NCBI GenBank assembly: GCA_964600345.1
Contig: CAZRKA010000202.1
Coordinates: 1-5,021, forward strand
DNA: 5,021 bases
Source of the DNA: JABMMZ01 sp964600345
GTDB taxonomy: Bacteria; Bacteroidota; Bacteroidia; NS11-12g; UBA955
Direction of reading: 5' to 3'
The notes under the pieces: generated by a model
Told to the model about the DNA's origin: nothing
Database searches by the model: none
Seen by the model: the letters and a program-made list of their open reading frames with translations, nothing else
In this document: positions 1 to 5,021 of the stretch, piece by piece
Position numbering within the stretch: the stretch's first letter is position 1
Layout: every line of letters begins with the position of its first letter
Program-made: the position numbers and the translations under genes

Positions 1-28
1 GATATTTGAATATGCGAGATATTAATTA

Positions 29-48
29 TAACACTGCACAAAGTGTTA
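29..48. promoter_or_regulatory. Small perfect hairpin upstream of the secreted-protein gene
   Basis: The arms TAACACT (29-35) and AGTGTTA (42-48) are exact inverse complements around a 6-nt loop. The hairpin lies 45 bases before the first ATG of the downstream gene. No T-run follows it, so it does not look like an intrinsic terminator. It could be a protein-binding dyad or the tail of an upstream transcript. A 7-bp dyad in AT-rich DNA can arise by chance, so only the symmetry itself is certain. Confidence 0.3.
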
Positions 49-74
49 CCTATAGAAATGTAAAAAAAAGTAAC

Positions 75-90
75 TAAATTTATACCTTTA
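75..90 (+). promoter_or_regulatory. Candidate Bacteroidetes -7 promoter boxes for the T9SS gene
   Basis: Two adjacent octamers, TAAATTTA (75-82) and TACCTTTA (83-90), each differ from the Bacteroidetes -7 consensus TAnnTTTG only in the last base. I see no convincing -33 TTTG/TTG element about 20 bases upstream. If the first box is used, transcription would begin just before the ATG at 93 and give an almost leaderless message. If the second is used, transcription would begin at or inside that ATG and favour the in-frame ATG at 123. The choice therefore bears on the true start codon. Confidence 0.35.
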
Positions 91-92
91 AT

Positions 93-1667
93 ATGAGAAG
101 GAAAAAATTAATTGAACAATCTATGGTCTATGGTTTAAGAGTTTTATCTTCTCTGATTATACTTCTGACATTCCAGTTAAATGCACAAACATGGAAATTC
201 TACGAACAAAGATCGGGACGGAATGTGCCAATGGATATTATTGAAACCTATGATCATGGACTTGTGTTTACTGTTTTTAATTCAGACCTCATTCAATATT
301 ATGACATCAATCTTTATAAACTTGATGTCAACGGAGATGTTCTCTGGAAAAGGACTTACGGGTTAAATCAGAGTTTCTTTGAAACATGCGGATTGCTTGA
401 ATTGACGAATGGAGGCTATCTGCTTTGGGGTAGTGTTTATGCCCCTGATTCAGGTGATGAAGCCGGGAATCCTTTTATTTTAAAATTAGATATGTGTTTT
501 GAACCTGAATGGTTTAAAATATATAATGAACCTGAATCATACAACCGGATCGATCATATCATTGAATACCAAGGAAGACTACTTGTGAGTTTTGCCTATC
601 TCAACTTCAATTATATAACTCTTGCTCTGATGGACACTGCTGGTAATTTTCTCAGGAAAAAGACCATTCCTGAAATATTTACTGACGATATACTGATAGA
701 CCGAAATGAAACTATCATGGTTCTCGGATGTTCCGGATTGTTCGGGCTTTTTAATGATCCAATGAAAGGAATAGACAAAGGATTTATGATAAAACTTGAC
801 TCGAATCTCAATGTTCGAAGCCGTTATTATTTACATGAAAAAGATACAAGTTTTCCCAATCTTTCTTTCGGGATGTGTTTCACAGATAGTTTAAAATATA
901 ACTTTCTAACTATAAGCAGTCACCGTTTTCCGAATCCTAATAATTCAGATATAGATGGTTCGGTTATGATTACAAAAAACTTCAACGACAGCGACTGGTA
1001 TAAGATTATCAATGACACATCCTTTTATACTTCAGGTAAAACCATCATTAAACTGAATTCAAACCGCTTTGCGATTTCTTCTTATCACAGTCCGGATCTG
1101 AAGAATCCGTTTCTTTATTACGGAAAATATTATATCATAGATTCAAATGCAAATGTGATCAGTACAGCCAATGAGAATCCCGGAACCAGGAGTTCAGGTC
1201 CTAGAGGTATGTTTAATACGCACGATTCAAAATTAGTTACTATCGGCGACTACAACAGAGCTGGAGATGACTGGGACATTTTTTGTTATAAGTATAATGA
1301 AAATTTATCCCCTTTCCAGAAGACCGGTATACAAAAGAACTATGATACCCTCTGTAATAAGACCATTATTTCGACATCCATTCAATTAATGAATCCACAA
1401 ATTGTAAATCTTCTGAGAGATTCATTTCTTAGCATTTACCATGCTTCAACTGCTATGGATAAACAGATTAAGATATACCCGAATCCAGGTGTTCGGAAAG
1501 TGAATATTAGCAGCCAGTTTGAGTTTAAGTTGGCAGTGTTTAACCACATCGGACAAAGAGTTTCTGATTTTGAGAATGTCAAAGAAGTAAACCTGCCTCC
1601 GGGTATATATTATTTTTATTTCATTTCGGGGGATATCAAACTTGTGAGAAAAGTGATTATTCATTAA
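93..1667 (+). CDS. Secreted T9SS-sorted protein, probable seven-bladed beta-propeller
   Basis: The product is 524 residues with a stop at 1665-1667. It opens with a basic stretch (RRKK, 2-5), a hydrophobic core at about 15-28 and a likely signal-peptidase I site after LNA (29-31), so it should cross the inner membrane by Sec. The middle (about 45-412) contains a loose motif, a hydrophobic strand then K-L-D-x-N-x-x-h-x-x, seven times near residues 74, 129, 177, 232, 291, 345 and 397. The spacing is 48-59 residues, suggesting a seven-bladed propeller. The tail (about 458-524) has the hallmarks of the type A T9SS sorting domain: IYPNP (461-465), a central hydrophobic-G-Q-R-V stretch (480-490), PPGIYYFYF (502-510) and a basic/hydrophobic end KLVRKVIIH. 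In known T9SS cargo this domain directs outer-membrane export, and is removed as the protein is released or attached to the surface. No catalytic residues are recognised, so ligand or enzyme activity is unknown. An alternative start is the ATG at 123, which would leave a conventional 21-residue signal peptide. The gene appears monocistronic. Confidence 0.9.
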   Translation: MRRKKLIEQSMVYGLRVLSSLIILLTFQLNAQTWKFYEQRSGRNVPMDIIETYDHGLVFTVFNSDLIQYYDINLYKLDVNGDVLWKRTYGLNQSFFETCGLLELTNGGYLLWGSVYAPDSGDEAGNPFILKLDMCFEPEWFKIYNEPESYNRIDHIIEYQGRLLVSFAYLNFNYITLALMDTAGNFLRKKTIPEIFTDDILIDRNETIMVLGCSGLFGLFNDPMKGIDKGFMIKLDSNLNVRSRYYLHEKDTSFPNLSFGMCFTDSLKYNFLTISSHRFPNPNNSDIDGSVMITKNFNDSDWYKIINDTSFYTSGKTIIKLNSNRFAISSYHSPDLKNPFLYYGKYYIIDSNANVISTANENPGTRSSGPRGMFNTHDSKLVTIGDYNRAGDDWDIFCYKYNENLSPFQKTGIQKNYDTLCNKTIISTSIQLMNPQIVNLLRDSFLSIYHASTAMDKQIKIYPNPGVRKVNISSQFEFKLAVFNHIGQRVSDFENVKEVNLPPGIYYFYFISGDIKLVRKVIIH

Positions 1668-1811
1668 AATATCCTGCAAGCTTAGGTTTTAGGATTTAAA
1701 AATTCCCCGCTCACTGCAACATTAACCAAGGCAGAATACTCACCCTCCGGTTCCTCTGTCTGCGATAGCCTATCTTCTACTCATCTTCTCCTCTATCTAT
1801 CTTCCCGTTAA

Positions 1812-1849
1812 AGCAGAACCTCCTTCGTCAACACGACACGGGGCAAGCT
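1812..1849 (+). repeat. Palindromic-module repeat, copy 1
   Basis: This is the first of three related units sharing the order AGCAGA, then CCTTCGTC, then CACG, then GGGCAAGCT. Here AGCAGAACC begins at 1812, CCTTCGTC lies at 1822-1829 and GGGCAAGCT at 1841-1849. The right arm GACACGGGG (1835-1843) has no good partner within this copy. It is instead the exact inverse complement of the left arm of copy 3 (1952-1960), so the two look like separated halves of one ancestral palindrome. Confidence 0.6.
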
Positions 1850-1865
1850 CTAGTCCATCTTTCAT

Positions 1866-1907
1866 CCCTGTAGCAGAGCTCCTTCGTCGCACGCTACAGG
1901 GCAAGCT
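1866..1907 (+). repeat. Palindromic-module repeat, copy 2, with an intact 9-bp stem
   Basis: The arms CCCTGTAGC (1866-1874) and GCTACAGGG (1893-1901) pair perfectly around an 18-nt loop holding the family core CCTTCGTCGCACG. GGGCAAGCT ends the unit (1899-1907). No T-run follows the stem, which argues against an intrinsic terminator. This is the only copy in which both arms match, so it best shows the original form of the module. Confidence 0.65.
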
Positions 1908-1913
1908 TTCCGT

Positions 1914-1932
1914 GTCCACCGAAGCTTCAGCG
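1914..1932 (+). repeat. Left arm of a 19-bp inverted repeat bracketing valS
   Basis: GTCCACCGAAGCTTCAGCG here is the exact inverse complement of the 19-mer at 4754-4772, downstream of valS. The match stops on both sides: the flanking bases at 1913 and 1933 do not pair with 4773 and 4753. Nineteen exact bases about 2.8 kb apart in opposite orientation is well beyond chance for one 5-kb window. The arm belongs to the same repeat-rich block as the palindromic modules. Confidence 0.8.
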
Positions 1933-1951
1933 TAGGTTGAGAATCTTTAGT

Positions 1952-1994
1952 CCCCGTGTCAGAACCGCCTTCGTCGCCACGCCGCTGAACAGGC
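1952..1994 (+). repeat. Palindromic-module repeat, copy 3
   Basis: This unit has the left arm CCCCGTGTC (1952-1960), the centre AGAACCGCCTTCGTCGCCACG (about 1961-1981) and a degraded right end, AGGCT (1990-1994), in place of GGGCAAGCT. The left arm does not pair with its own right side but is complementary to the right arm of copy 1 (1835-1843). The centre is the part shared with copies 1 and 2. Confidence 0.55.
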
Positions 1995-1999
1995 TTTCA

Positions 2000-2066
2000 T
2001 CTCTAGTCTTTAGTCTCTAGTCTTTAGTCCATCTCTAATCTTTCATCTTTCATCTCTAATCTTTCC
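2000..2066 (+). repeat. Heptamer tandem array upstream of valS
   Basis: The stretch splits into nine 7-bp units of the type TCTYTAR or TCTTTCA, with one 4-base interruption (TCCA, 2028-2031). Units alternate TCTCTAG and TCTTTAG at 2000-2027, then TCTCTAA, TCTTTCA, TCTTTCA, TCTCTAA and TCTTTCC at 2032-2066. The 14-mer CTCTAGTCTTTAGT is exactly duplicated (2001-2014 and 2015-2028). The 14-mer ATCTCTAATCTTTC recurs at 2031-2044 and 2052-2065. The array ends five bases before the valS -7 box, so any -33 element would fall within it. Confidence 0.8.
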
Positions 2067-2070
2067 TCCC

Positions 2071-2078
2071 TATTTTTG
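2071..2078 (+). promoter_or_regulatory. valS promoter -7 box (TAnnTTTG)
   Basis: TATTTTTG matches the Bacteroidetes primary-sigma -7 consensus TAnnTTTG at every defined position and lies six bases before the ATG at 2085. With the start site usually only a few bases beyond this box, the valS message should begin at or just before the start codon, giving little or no leader. The preceding bases are pyrimidine-rich and contain no purine-rich Shine-Dalgarno site, which fits. No clear TTG is seen about 20 bases upstream, where the heptamer array lies. Confidence 0.6.
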
Positions 2079-2084
2079 CAGTTC

Positions 2085-4727
2085 ATGGAATTGGATAAGC
2101 ACTACAACCCGGCGGCAGTTGAAGAAAAATGGTACAAATACTGGATGGATAACGGATATTTTGATTCGGTACCCGACCAGCGCGAGCCCTATACAATCGT
2201 TATTCCCCCGCCGAATGTAACAGGTGTGCTGCACATGGGGCACATGCTCAACAATACCATTCAGGATGTGTTGATACGCAAGGCCAGGATGGAGGGCAAA
2301 AACGCCTGCTGGGTACCAGGTACCGACCACGCCAGTATCGCTACCGAAGCCAAGGTGGTTAAAATGCTTGCCGAGAAAGGTATTCAGAAAAAAGACATCA
2401 GTCGCGACGAATTCCTGGCTCACGCCTGGGAGTGGAAGACCAAATACGGCGGCATTATTCTGGAGCAGTTGCAGAAGCTCGGCGCCAGCTGCGACTGGAA
2501 ACGTACGCGTTTTACCATGGAAGAAGAATTGAGCAAGGCCGTGTCGCATGTATTTGTAAGCATGTACCGCGACAAGCTGATTTACCGTGGAACGCGCATG
2601 GTAAACTGGGACCCTGCGGGGAAAACTACACTGAGCGATGAGGAAGTTATTTATAAGGAAAACAACGGCCAGCTGTTTTATGTGGTATACCCTTTTTCCG
2701 ACGAAACCATTAAGTCTGTTAATCCCGAAGGCAAAGGACTAATGGTGGCTACTACACGTCCTGAAACCATCATGGGCGATGTGGCCATTTGCGTGCATCC
2801 CGAAGACGAACGTTATAAGCACCTGGTAGGTAAAACTGTGATAGTGCCTATGGTAAACCGTGTTGTACCGGTTATTGCCGACGATTACATCGACCGCGAG
2901 TTTGGTACCGGCTGCCTGAAAGTGACTCCGGCTCACGACGACAACGATTACCGCATTGGTGAAAAACACAATCTGGAAGCCATCGATGTGCTGACAGACG
3001 ATGGCCGCATTCACGAACGCGCAGGTGTATACATTGGACTCGACCGCTTTGCCTGCCGTAAACAGATAGTGAAAGACCTCGACCAACAGGGTCTGCTCTT
3101 TAAAACAGAACAAATCAAGAACACCATCGGACACAGCGAACGTACTGATGCGGTAATTGAAAAGAAAATTTCTACCCAGTGGTTTGTCGACATGCAGGAA
3201 TTCATGAAGCGCCATCCCGAAGTACTCAGCTCGGTGATGAACGATAAAATTAAGTTTCATCCTGCCAAGTTTAAAAACACTTACAGGCACTGGCTCGATA
3301 ATATCAAGGACTGGAACATCAGTCGTCAGCTCTGGTGGGGTCACCGCATTCCTGCCTGGTACGACAATAAGGGCAACTTCGTAGTTTGTGAAACTGCCGG
3401 AGAAGCCGTAGCAGCTTTCAAGGCAATTGGCATCGAAACTGACATCAACAGCATTGAACAGGATAATGATGTACTCGATACCTGGTTCAGCGCCTGGCTA
3501 TGGCCGATATCTGTTTTCGACGGTTTCAGAAACGACGATCAGAAAGATTTTAATTATTACTATCCTACCAACGATCTGGTTACCGGTCCTGATATCATTT
3601 TCTTCTGGGTGGCTCGCATGGTAATGGCGGGATATGCCTTTAAAGGTAAAAAACCTTTCAGCAATGTTTATTTCACAGGCATTGTGCGCGACAAACAAAG
3701 ACGAAAAATGAGTAAGAGTCTGGGCAACAGTCCCGACCCGCTCGATCTGATCGCCCAATACGGCGCTGATGGCACACGCATGGGATTATTGCTCTCTTCG
3801 CCTGCCGGTAATGATATTTTATACGATGAAAACCAGGTAGAGCAGGGAAGGAATTTCTGTAATAAAATATGGAATGCCTACAGACTTTTAGCAGGATGGA
3901 AAACAGTAGCGGATACTGATGTGACTTCTGAAATCAGAAACAGCGATGCACTGGCAGGACAGTGGTTTGCAGCCCGCTTTCAATCAGTCTGTAACGAGAT
4001 ACACGAAGATTTCACTTCTTATAAATTAAGCGAGGCACTGATGAAAGTGTACAAGCTGATATGGGACGATTTCTGTTCTTCCTACCTCGAAATGGTTAAA
4101 CCTGCTTTCGGAGAGCCTGTATCGCAAAGCACCCTGAATTATGTTAAAGCGCATTTCGAAGCTGTGCTCAAACTCCTGCATCCGTTTATGCCATTTATCA
4201 GCGAAGAACTTTATCAGGCGCTGCACGAAGGGAAAGCTGCAAAACCACTGATAGTTTCGCCTTATCCTTCAAGAGGAATTGTCGGGGAAATGGCAAGCGA
4301 AAACGCACTGGCGCTTATTTCAGAAATCAGGAATATCCGCAACAGCAAGGGACTGTCGCCCAAAGTGAGCCTCGATCTTATCATCTGCACCGAAGATGAA
4401 GCGCAATACCAAAGCTGGGAGTTAATCATACGCAAACTGGCCAATACAGGTACAATTACTTACAATGCAGCCCGACCTGAAAAATGTATCAGCAGTCTGG
4501 CAGTTAAAGACGAAATTTTTATTCCTTTTGAGGAAGCTATTGACGAAGAAGCTGAGAAACAAAAAAATGCTTCTGAAATTGCTTACCTCGAAGGTTTTTT
4601 GAAATCGGTTGAAGCCAAGCTGAGCAACGAGCGCTTTGTTGCCAATGCCAAACCCGAAGTAATTGAAAAGGAAAGGCAAAAGAAGGCAGATGCGGAGGAA
4701 AAGCTAAGGAAGTTGAGAGGAGAGTAG
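2085..4727 (+). CDS. valS: Valyl-tRNA synthetase (ValRS)
   Basis: This cytoplasmic class I aminoacyl-tRNA synthetase charges tRNA-Val with valine using ATP and hydrolyses mischarged Thr-tRNA-Val in its editing domain. Counting from the ATG at 2085, the 880-residue product has the HIGH signature as HMGH (50-53) within PPPNVTGVLHMGH, and PGTDHA (78-83). The CP1 editing domain carries TTRPET (223-228) and VTPAHD (280-285). It returns to the catalytic core with GHSERT (349-354), ISRQLWWGHRIPAW (about 412-425), LDTWFSAWLWP (464-474), GPDIIFFWVARM (501-512) and KMSKSLGNSPDP (541-552). An anticodon-binding helical domain follows from about 589. A charged C-terminal coiled coil (about 820-880, including LSNERFVANAKPEV) is the ValRS tRNA-binding arm. 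All parts are present and the length is normal for bacterial ValRS. An upstream in-frame TTG at 2076 overlaps the -7 box and would add only three residues, so the ATG is preferred. The coding DNA looks richer in G+C than the secreted-protein gene upstream. Confidence 0.98.
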   Translation: MELDKHYNPAAVEEKWYKYWMDNGYFDSVPDQREPYTIVIPPPNVTGVLHMGHMLNNTIQDVLIRKARMEGKNACWVPGTDHASIATEAKVVKMLAEKGIQKKDISRDEFLAHAWEWKTKYGGIILEQLQKLGASCDWKRTRFTMEEELSKAVSHVFVSMYRDKLIYRGTRMVNWDPAGKTTLSDEEVIYKENNGQLFYVVYPFSDETIKSVNPEGKGLMVATTRPETIMGDVAICVHPEDERYKHLVGKTVIVPMVNRVVPVIADDYIDREFGTGCLKVTPAHDDNDYRIGEKHNLEAIDVLTDDGRIHERAGVYIGLDRFACRKQIVKDLDQQGLLFKTEQIKNTIGHSERTDAVIEKKISTQWFVDMQEFMKRHPEVLSSVMNDKIKFHPAKFKNTYRHWLDNIKDWNISRQLWWGHRIPAWYDNKGNFVVCETAGEAVAAFKAIGIETDINSIEQDNDVLDTWFSAWLWPISVFDGFRNDDQKDFNYYYPTNDLVTGPDIIFFWVARMVMAGYAFKGKKPFSNVYFTGIVRDKQRRKMSKSLGNSPDPLDLIAQYGADGTRMGLLLSSPAGNDILYDENQVEQGRNFCNKIWNAYRLLAGWKTVADTDVTSEIRNSDALAGQWFAARFQSVCNEIHEDFTSYKLSEALMKVYKLIWDDFCSSYLEMVKPAFGEPVSQSTLNYVKAHFEAVLKLLHPFMPFISEELYQALHEGKAAKPLIVSPYPSRGIVGEMASENALALISEIRNIRNSKGLSPKVSLDLIICTEDEAQYQSWELIIRKLANTGTITYNAARPEKCISSLAVKDEIFIPFEEAIDEEAEKQKNASEIAYLEGFLKSVEAKLSNERFVANAKPEVIEKERQKKADAEEKLRKLRGE

Positions 4728-4740
4728 GGAAGAGTAGGGG
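4721..4740 (+). repeat. 10-bp tandem duplication across the valS stop codon
   Basis: AGAGTAGGGA and AGAGTAGGGG lie head to tail. The TAG stop (4725-4727) is inside the first copy. The purine-rich repeat DNA downstream of valS therefore begins within the last codons of the gene rather than after it. No intrinsic terminator with a T-run is seen after the stop. Confidence 0.6.
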
Positions 4741-4806
4741 ATAGACCCTCCTTCGCTGAAGCTTCGGTGGACGAGGAAGATGAAAGATGGGGTAGCGAGG
4801 AGAAGT
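4728..4806 (-). repeat. Purine-rich repeat block downstream of valS, mirror of the upstream block
   Basis: The plus strand here is rich in GGA, GAA and GAT words, so the minus strand resembles the pyrimidine-rich block before valS. Specific matches in inverse orientation are the 19-mer at 4754-4772 (with 1914-1932) and ATGAAAGATGG at 4780-4790 (with 1855-1865). CCTCCTTCG (4747-4755) also matches the module core at 1819-1827 in direct orientation. No coding sequence is seen. Confidence 0.65.
4754..4772 (-). repeat. Right arm of the 19-bp inverted repeat bracketing valS
   Basis: CGCTGAAGCTTCGGTGGAC is the exact inverse complement of 1914-1932. Its centre, GAAGCTTC, is itself a palindrome. The arm starts 27 bases after the valS stop codon. 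Confidence 0.8.
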
Positions 4807-4913
4807 TCTTTATTTGAAGGATATATGTTAGTTGACTAGGTTATATAGACTCCATTACATGCTTAATATCCGTCGCTATCATTGATTTAATTATATGACG
4901 AAATGTGCGCGTT

Positions 4914-5006
4914 GACGTCCACGAACGGTGTGAAATTCACTTTTGGCAGCACCGGCAGAAGGGCCTTGCGCGGCAAGCCAAAAGGGAATTTCTCGTTGGT
5001 GGTGTC
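4914..5006. repeat. Long imperfect palindrome at the window end
   Basis: The inner arms GAAATTCACTTTTGGC (4932-4947) and GCCAAAAGGGAATTTC (4977-4992) pair at 15 of 16 positions. The outer arms CCACGAACG (4919-4927) and CGTTGGTGG (4994-5002) pair at 8 of 9. They are separated by an asymmetric bulge, GTGT on one side and T on the other. GAC (4914-4916) and GTC (5004-5006) may extend the stem. The 29-nt apex is GC-rich and can form a competing small hairpin, GGC-TTGC with GCAA-GCC (4962-4979, one bulged C). The stretch looks clearly GC-richer than the AT-rich DNA just before it. Both strands are open to the window edge in one frame, so a truncated gene cannot be fully excluded, but the dyad explains the sequence better. 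Confidence 0.7.
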
Positions 5007-5021
5007 CTTTTTGCAATACTT

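Larger units (their letters stand above)
1668..2070. repeat. Gene-free intergenic block of degenerate, pyrimidine-rich repeats
   Basis: This stretch of about 400 bases between the two genes contains no credible coding sequence. From about 1738 onward the plus strand is dominated by TCT, CTT and TCC words, interrupted by three related palindromic modules, one arm of a 19-bp inverted repeat and a heptamer array. The first 70 bases after the secreted-protein gene (1668-1737) are AT-rich. They contain only a weak dyad, ATCCT (1671-1675) with AGGAT (1691-1695), and no U-tract terminator. The mixture resembles dispersed intergenic repeat DNA rather than a decayed gene or an insertion sequence, since no transposase remnant is seen. 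Confidence 0.7.

Noticed and set aside
3..77. Tail of an upstream plus-strand gene, open from the window edge to TAA at 75-77
   Set aside because: Only 24 codons are visible, they show no recognisable motif and the DNA is AT-rich. An open frame this short is not evidence, though a true gene end cannot be excluded.
1866..1901. Intrinsic terminator for the secreted-protein gene
   Set aside because: The 9-bp stem has an 18-nt loop, no following T-run, and lies about 200 bases after the stop codon. It is better explained as one copy of a repeat module.
1812..2066. CRISPR array
   Set aside because: The units are degenerate and unequally spaced (60 and 86 bases), spacer lengths vary, and the heptamers are far too short. 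No cas gene is present.
2076..2084. TTG at 2076 as the valS start
   Set aside because: It lies inside the TAnnTTTG promoter box and adds only three residues. The ATG at 2085 begins the usual ValRS N-terminus, which runs into KHYNP.
2739..3344. A 201-codon open frame on the minus strand inside valS, with others at 2070-2549 and 3498-3758
   Set aside because: They lie wholly or almost wholly opposite the highly conserved valS coding sequence, have no recognisable domain and no promoter signal, and are explained by codon bias of the plus-strand gene.
1914..4772. Composite transposon with valS as cargo
   Set aside because: The inverted repeats are short, internally palindromic and part of wider repeat blocks. 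There is no transposase and no target-site duplication that I can see.
4914..5006. Integron attC recombination site
   Set aside because: The fold is of the right type, but the required RYYYAAC and GTTRRRY boxes are absent at the arm ends. The nearest candidates, CACGAAC and GTTGGTG, do not fit, and no integrase is in the window.
4887..5021. Truncated minus-strand gene: 44 open codons from the window edge to a TAA at 4887-4889
   Set aside because: No family is recognised, the plus strand is equally open (ATG at 4903), and the stretch is dominated by a long palindrome that would make both strands look similar. Kept only as an alternative reading of the palindrome.

Overview
The window reads as chromosomal DNA of a member of the Bacteroidota (Bacteroidetes). 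The first gene carries a type IX secretion (Por) C-terminal sorting domain, which is essentially confined to that phylum. Neither gene has a clear Shine-Dalgarno site, and AT-rich elements like the Bacteroidetes TAnnTTTG -7 box sit only a few bases before both start codons. The intergenic DNA is rich in short degenerate repeats. Order or genus cannot be fixed from this stretch alone.

Layout: 1-92 is a short AT-rich leader with a 7-bp hairpin and candidate -7 boxes. 93-1667 (+) encodes an exported protein of 524 residues: signal peptide, seven recurring motifs about 54 residues apart that suggest a seven-bladed beta-propeller, and a C-terminal T9SS sorting domain. 1668-2070 is about 400 bases without a gene. 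It holds a repeat block made of three related palindromic modules (1812-1994), one half of a 19-bp inverted repeat (1914-1932) and a 7-bp-period pyrimidine array (2000-2066) that runs into the valS promoter. 2085-4727 (+) is a complete class I valyl-tRNA synthetase, valS. 4728-4806 holds purine-rich repeat DNA of the same family in the opposite orientation, including the partner 19-mer (4754-4772). 4807-4910 is AT-rich with no recognisable gene. 4914-5006 is a GC-richer imperfect palindrome with 23 of 25 arm positions paired, close to the window edge.

The two genes do not look like one functional unit. One is an accessory surface or secreted protein of unknown ligand; the other is a housekeeping translation enzyme with its own promoter. 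The 400-bp repeat block between them argues against a shared operon. No new multi-gene system is visible. The less ordinary content is the non-coding DNA: valS bracketed by mirror-oriented repeats, palindromic modules with a shared centre and different flanking arms, a heptamer array against a promoter, and the terminal palindrome.
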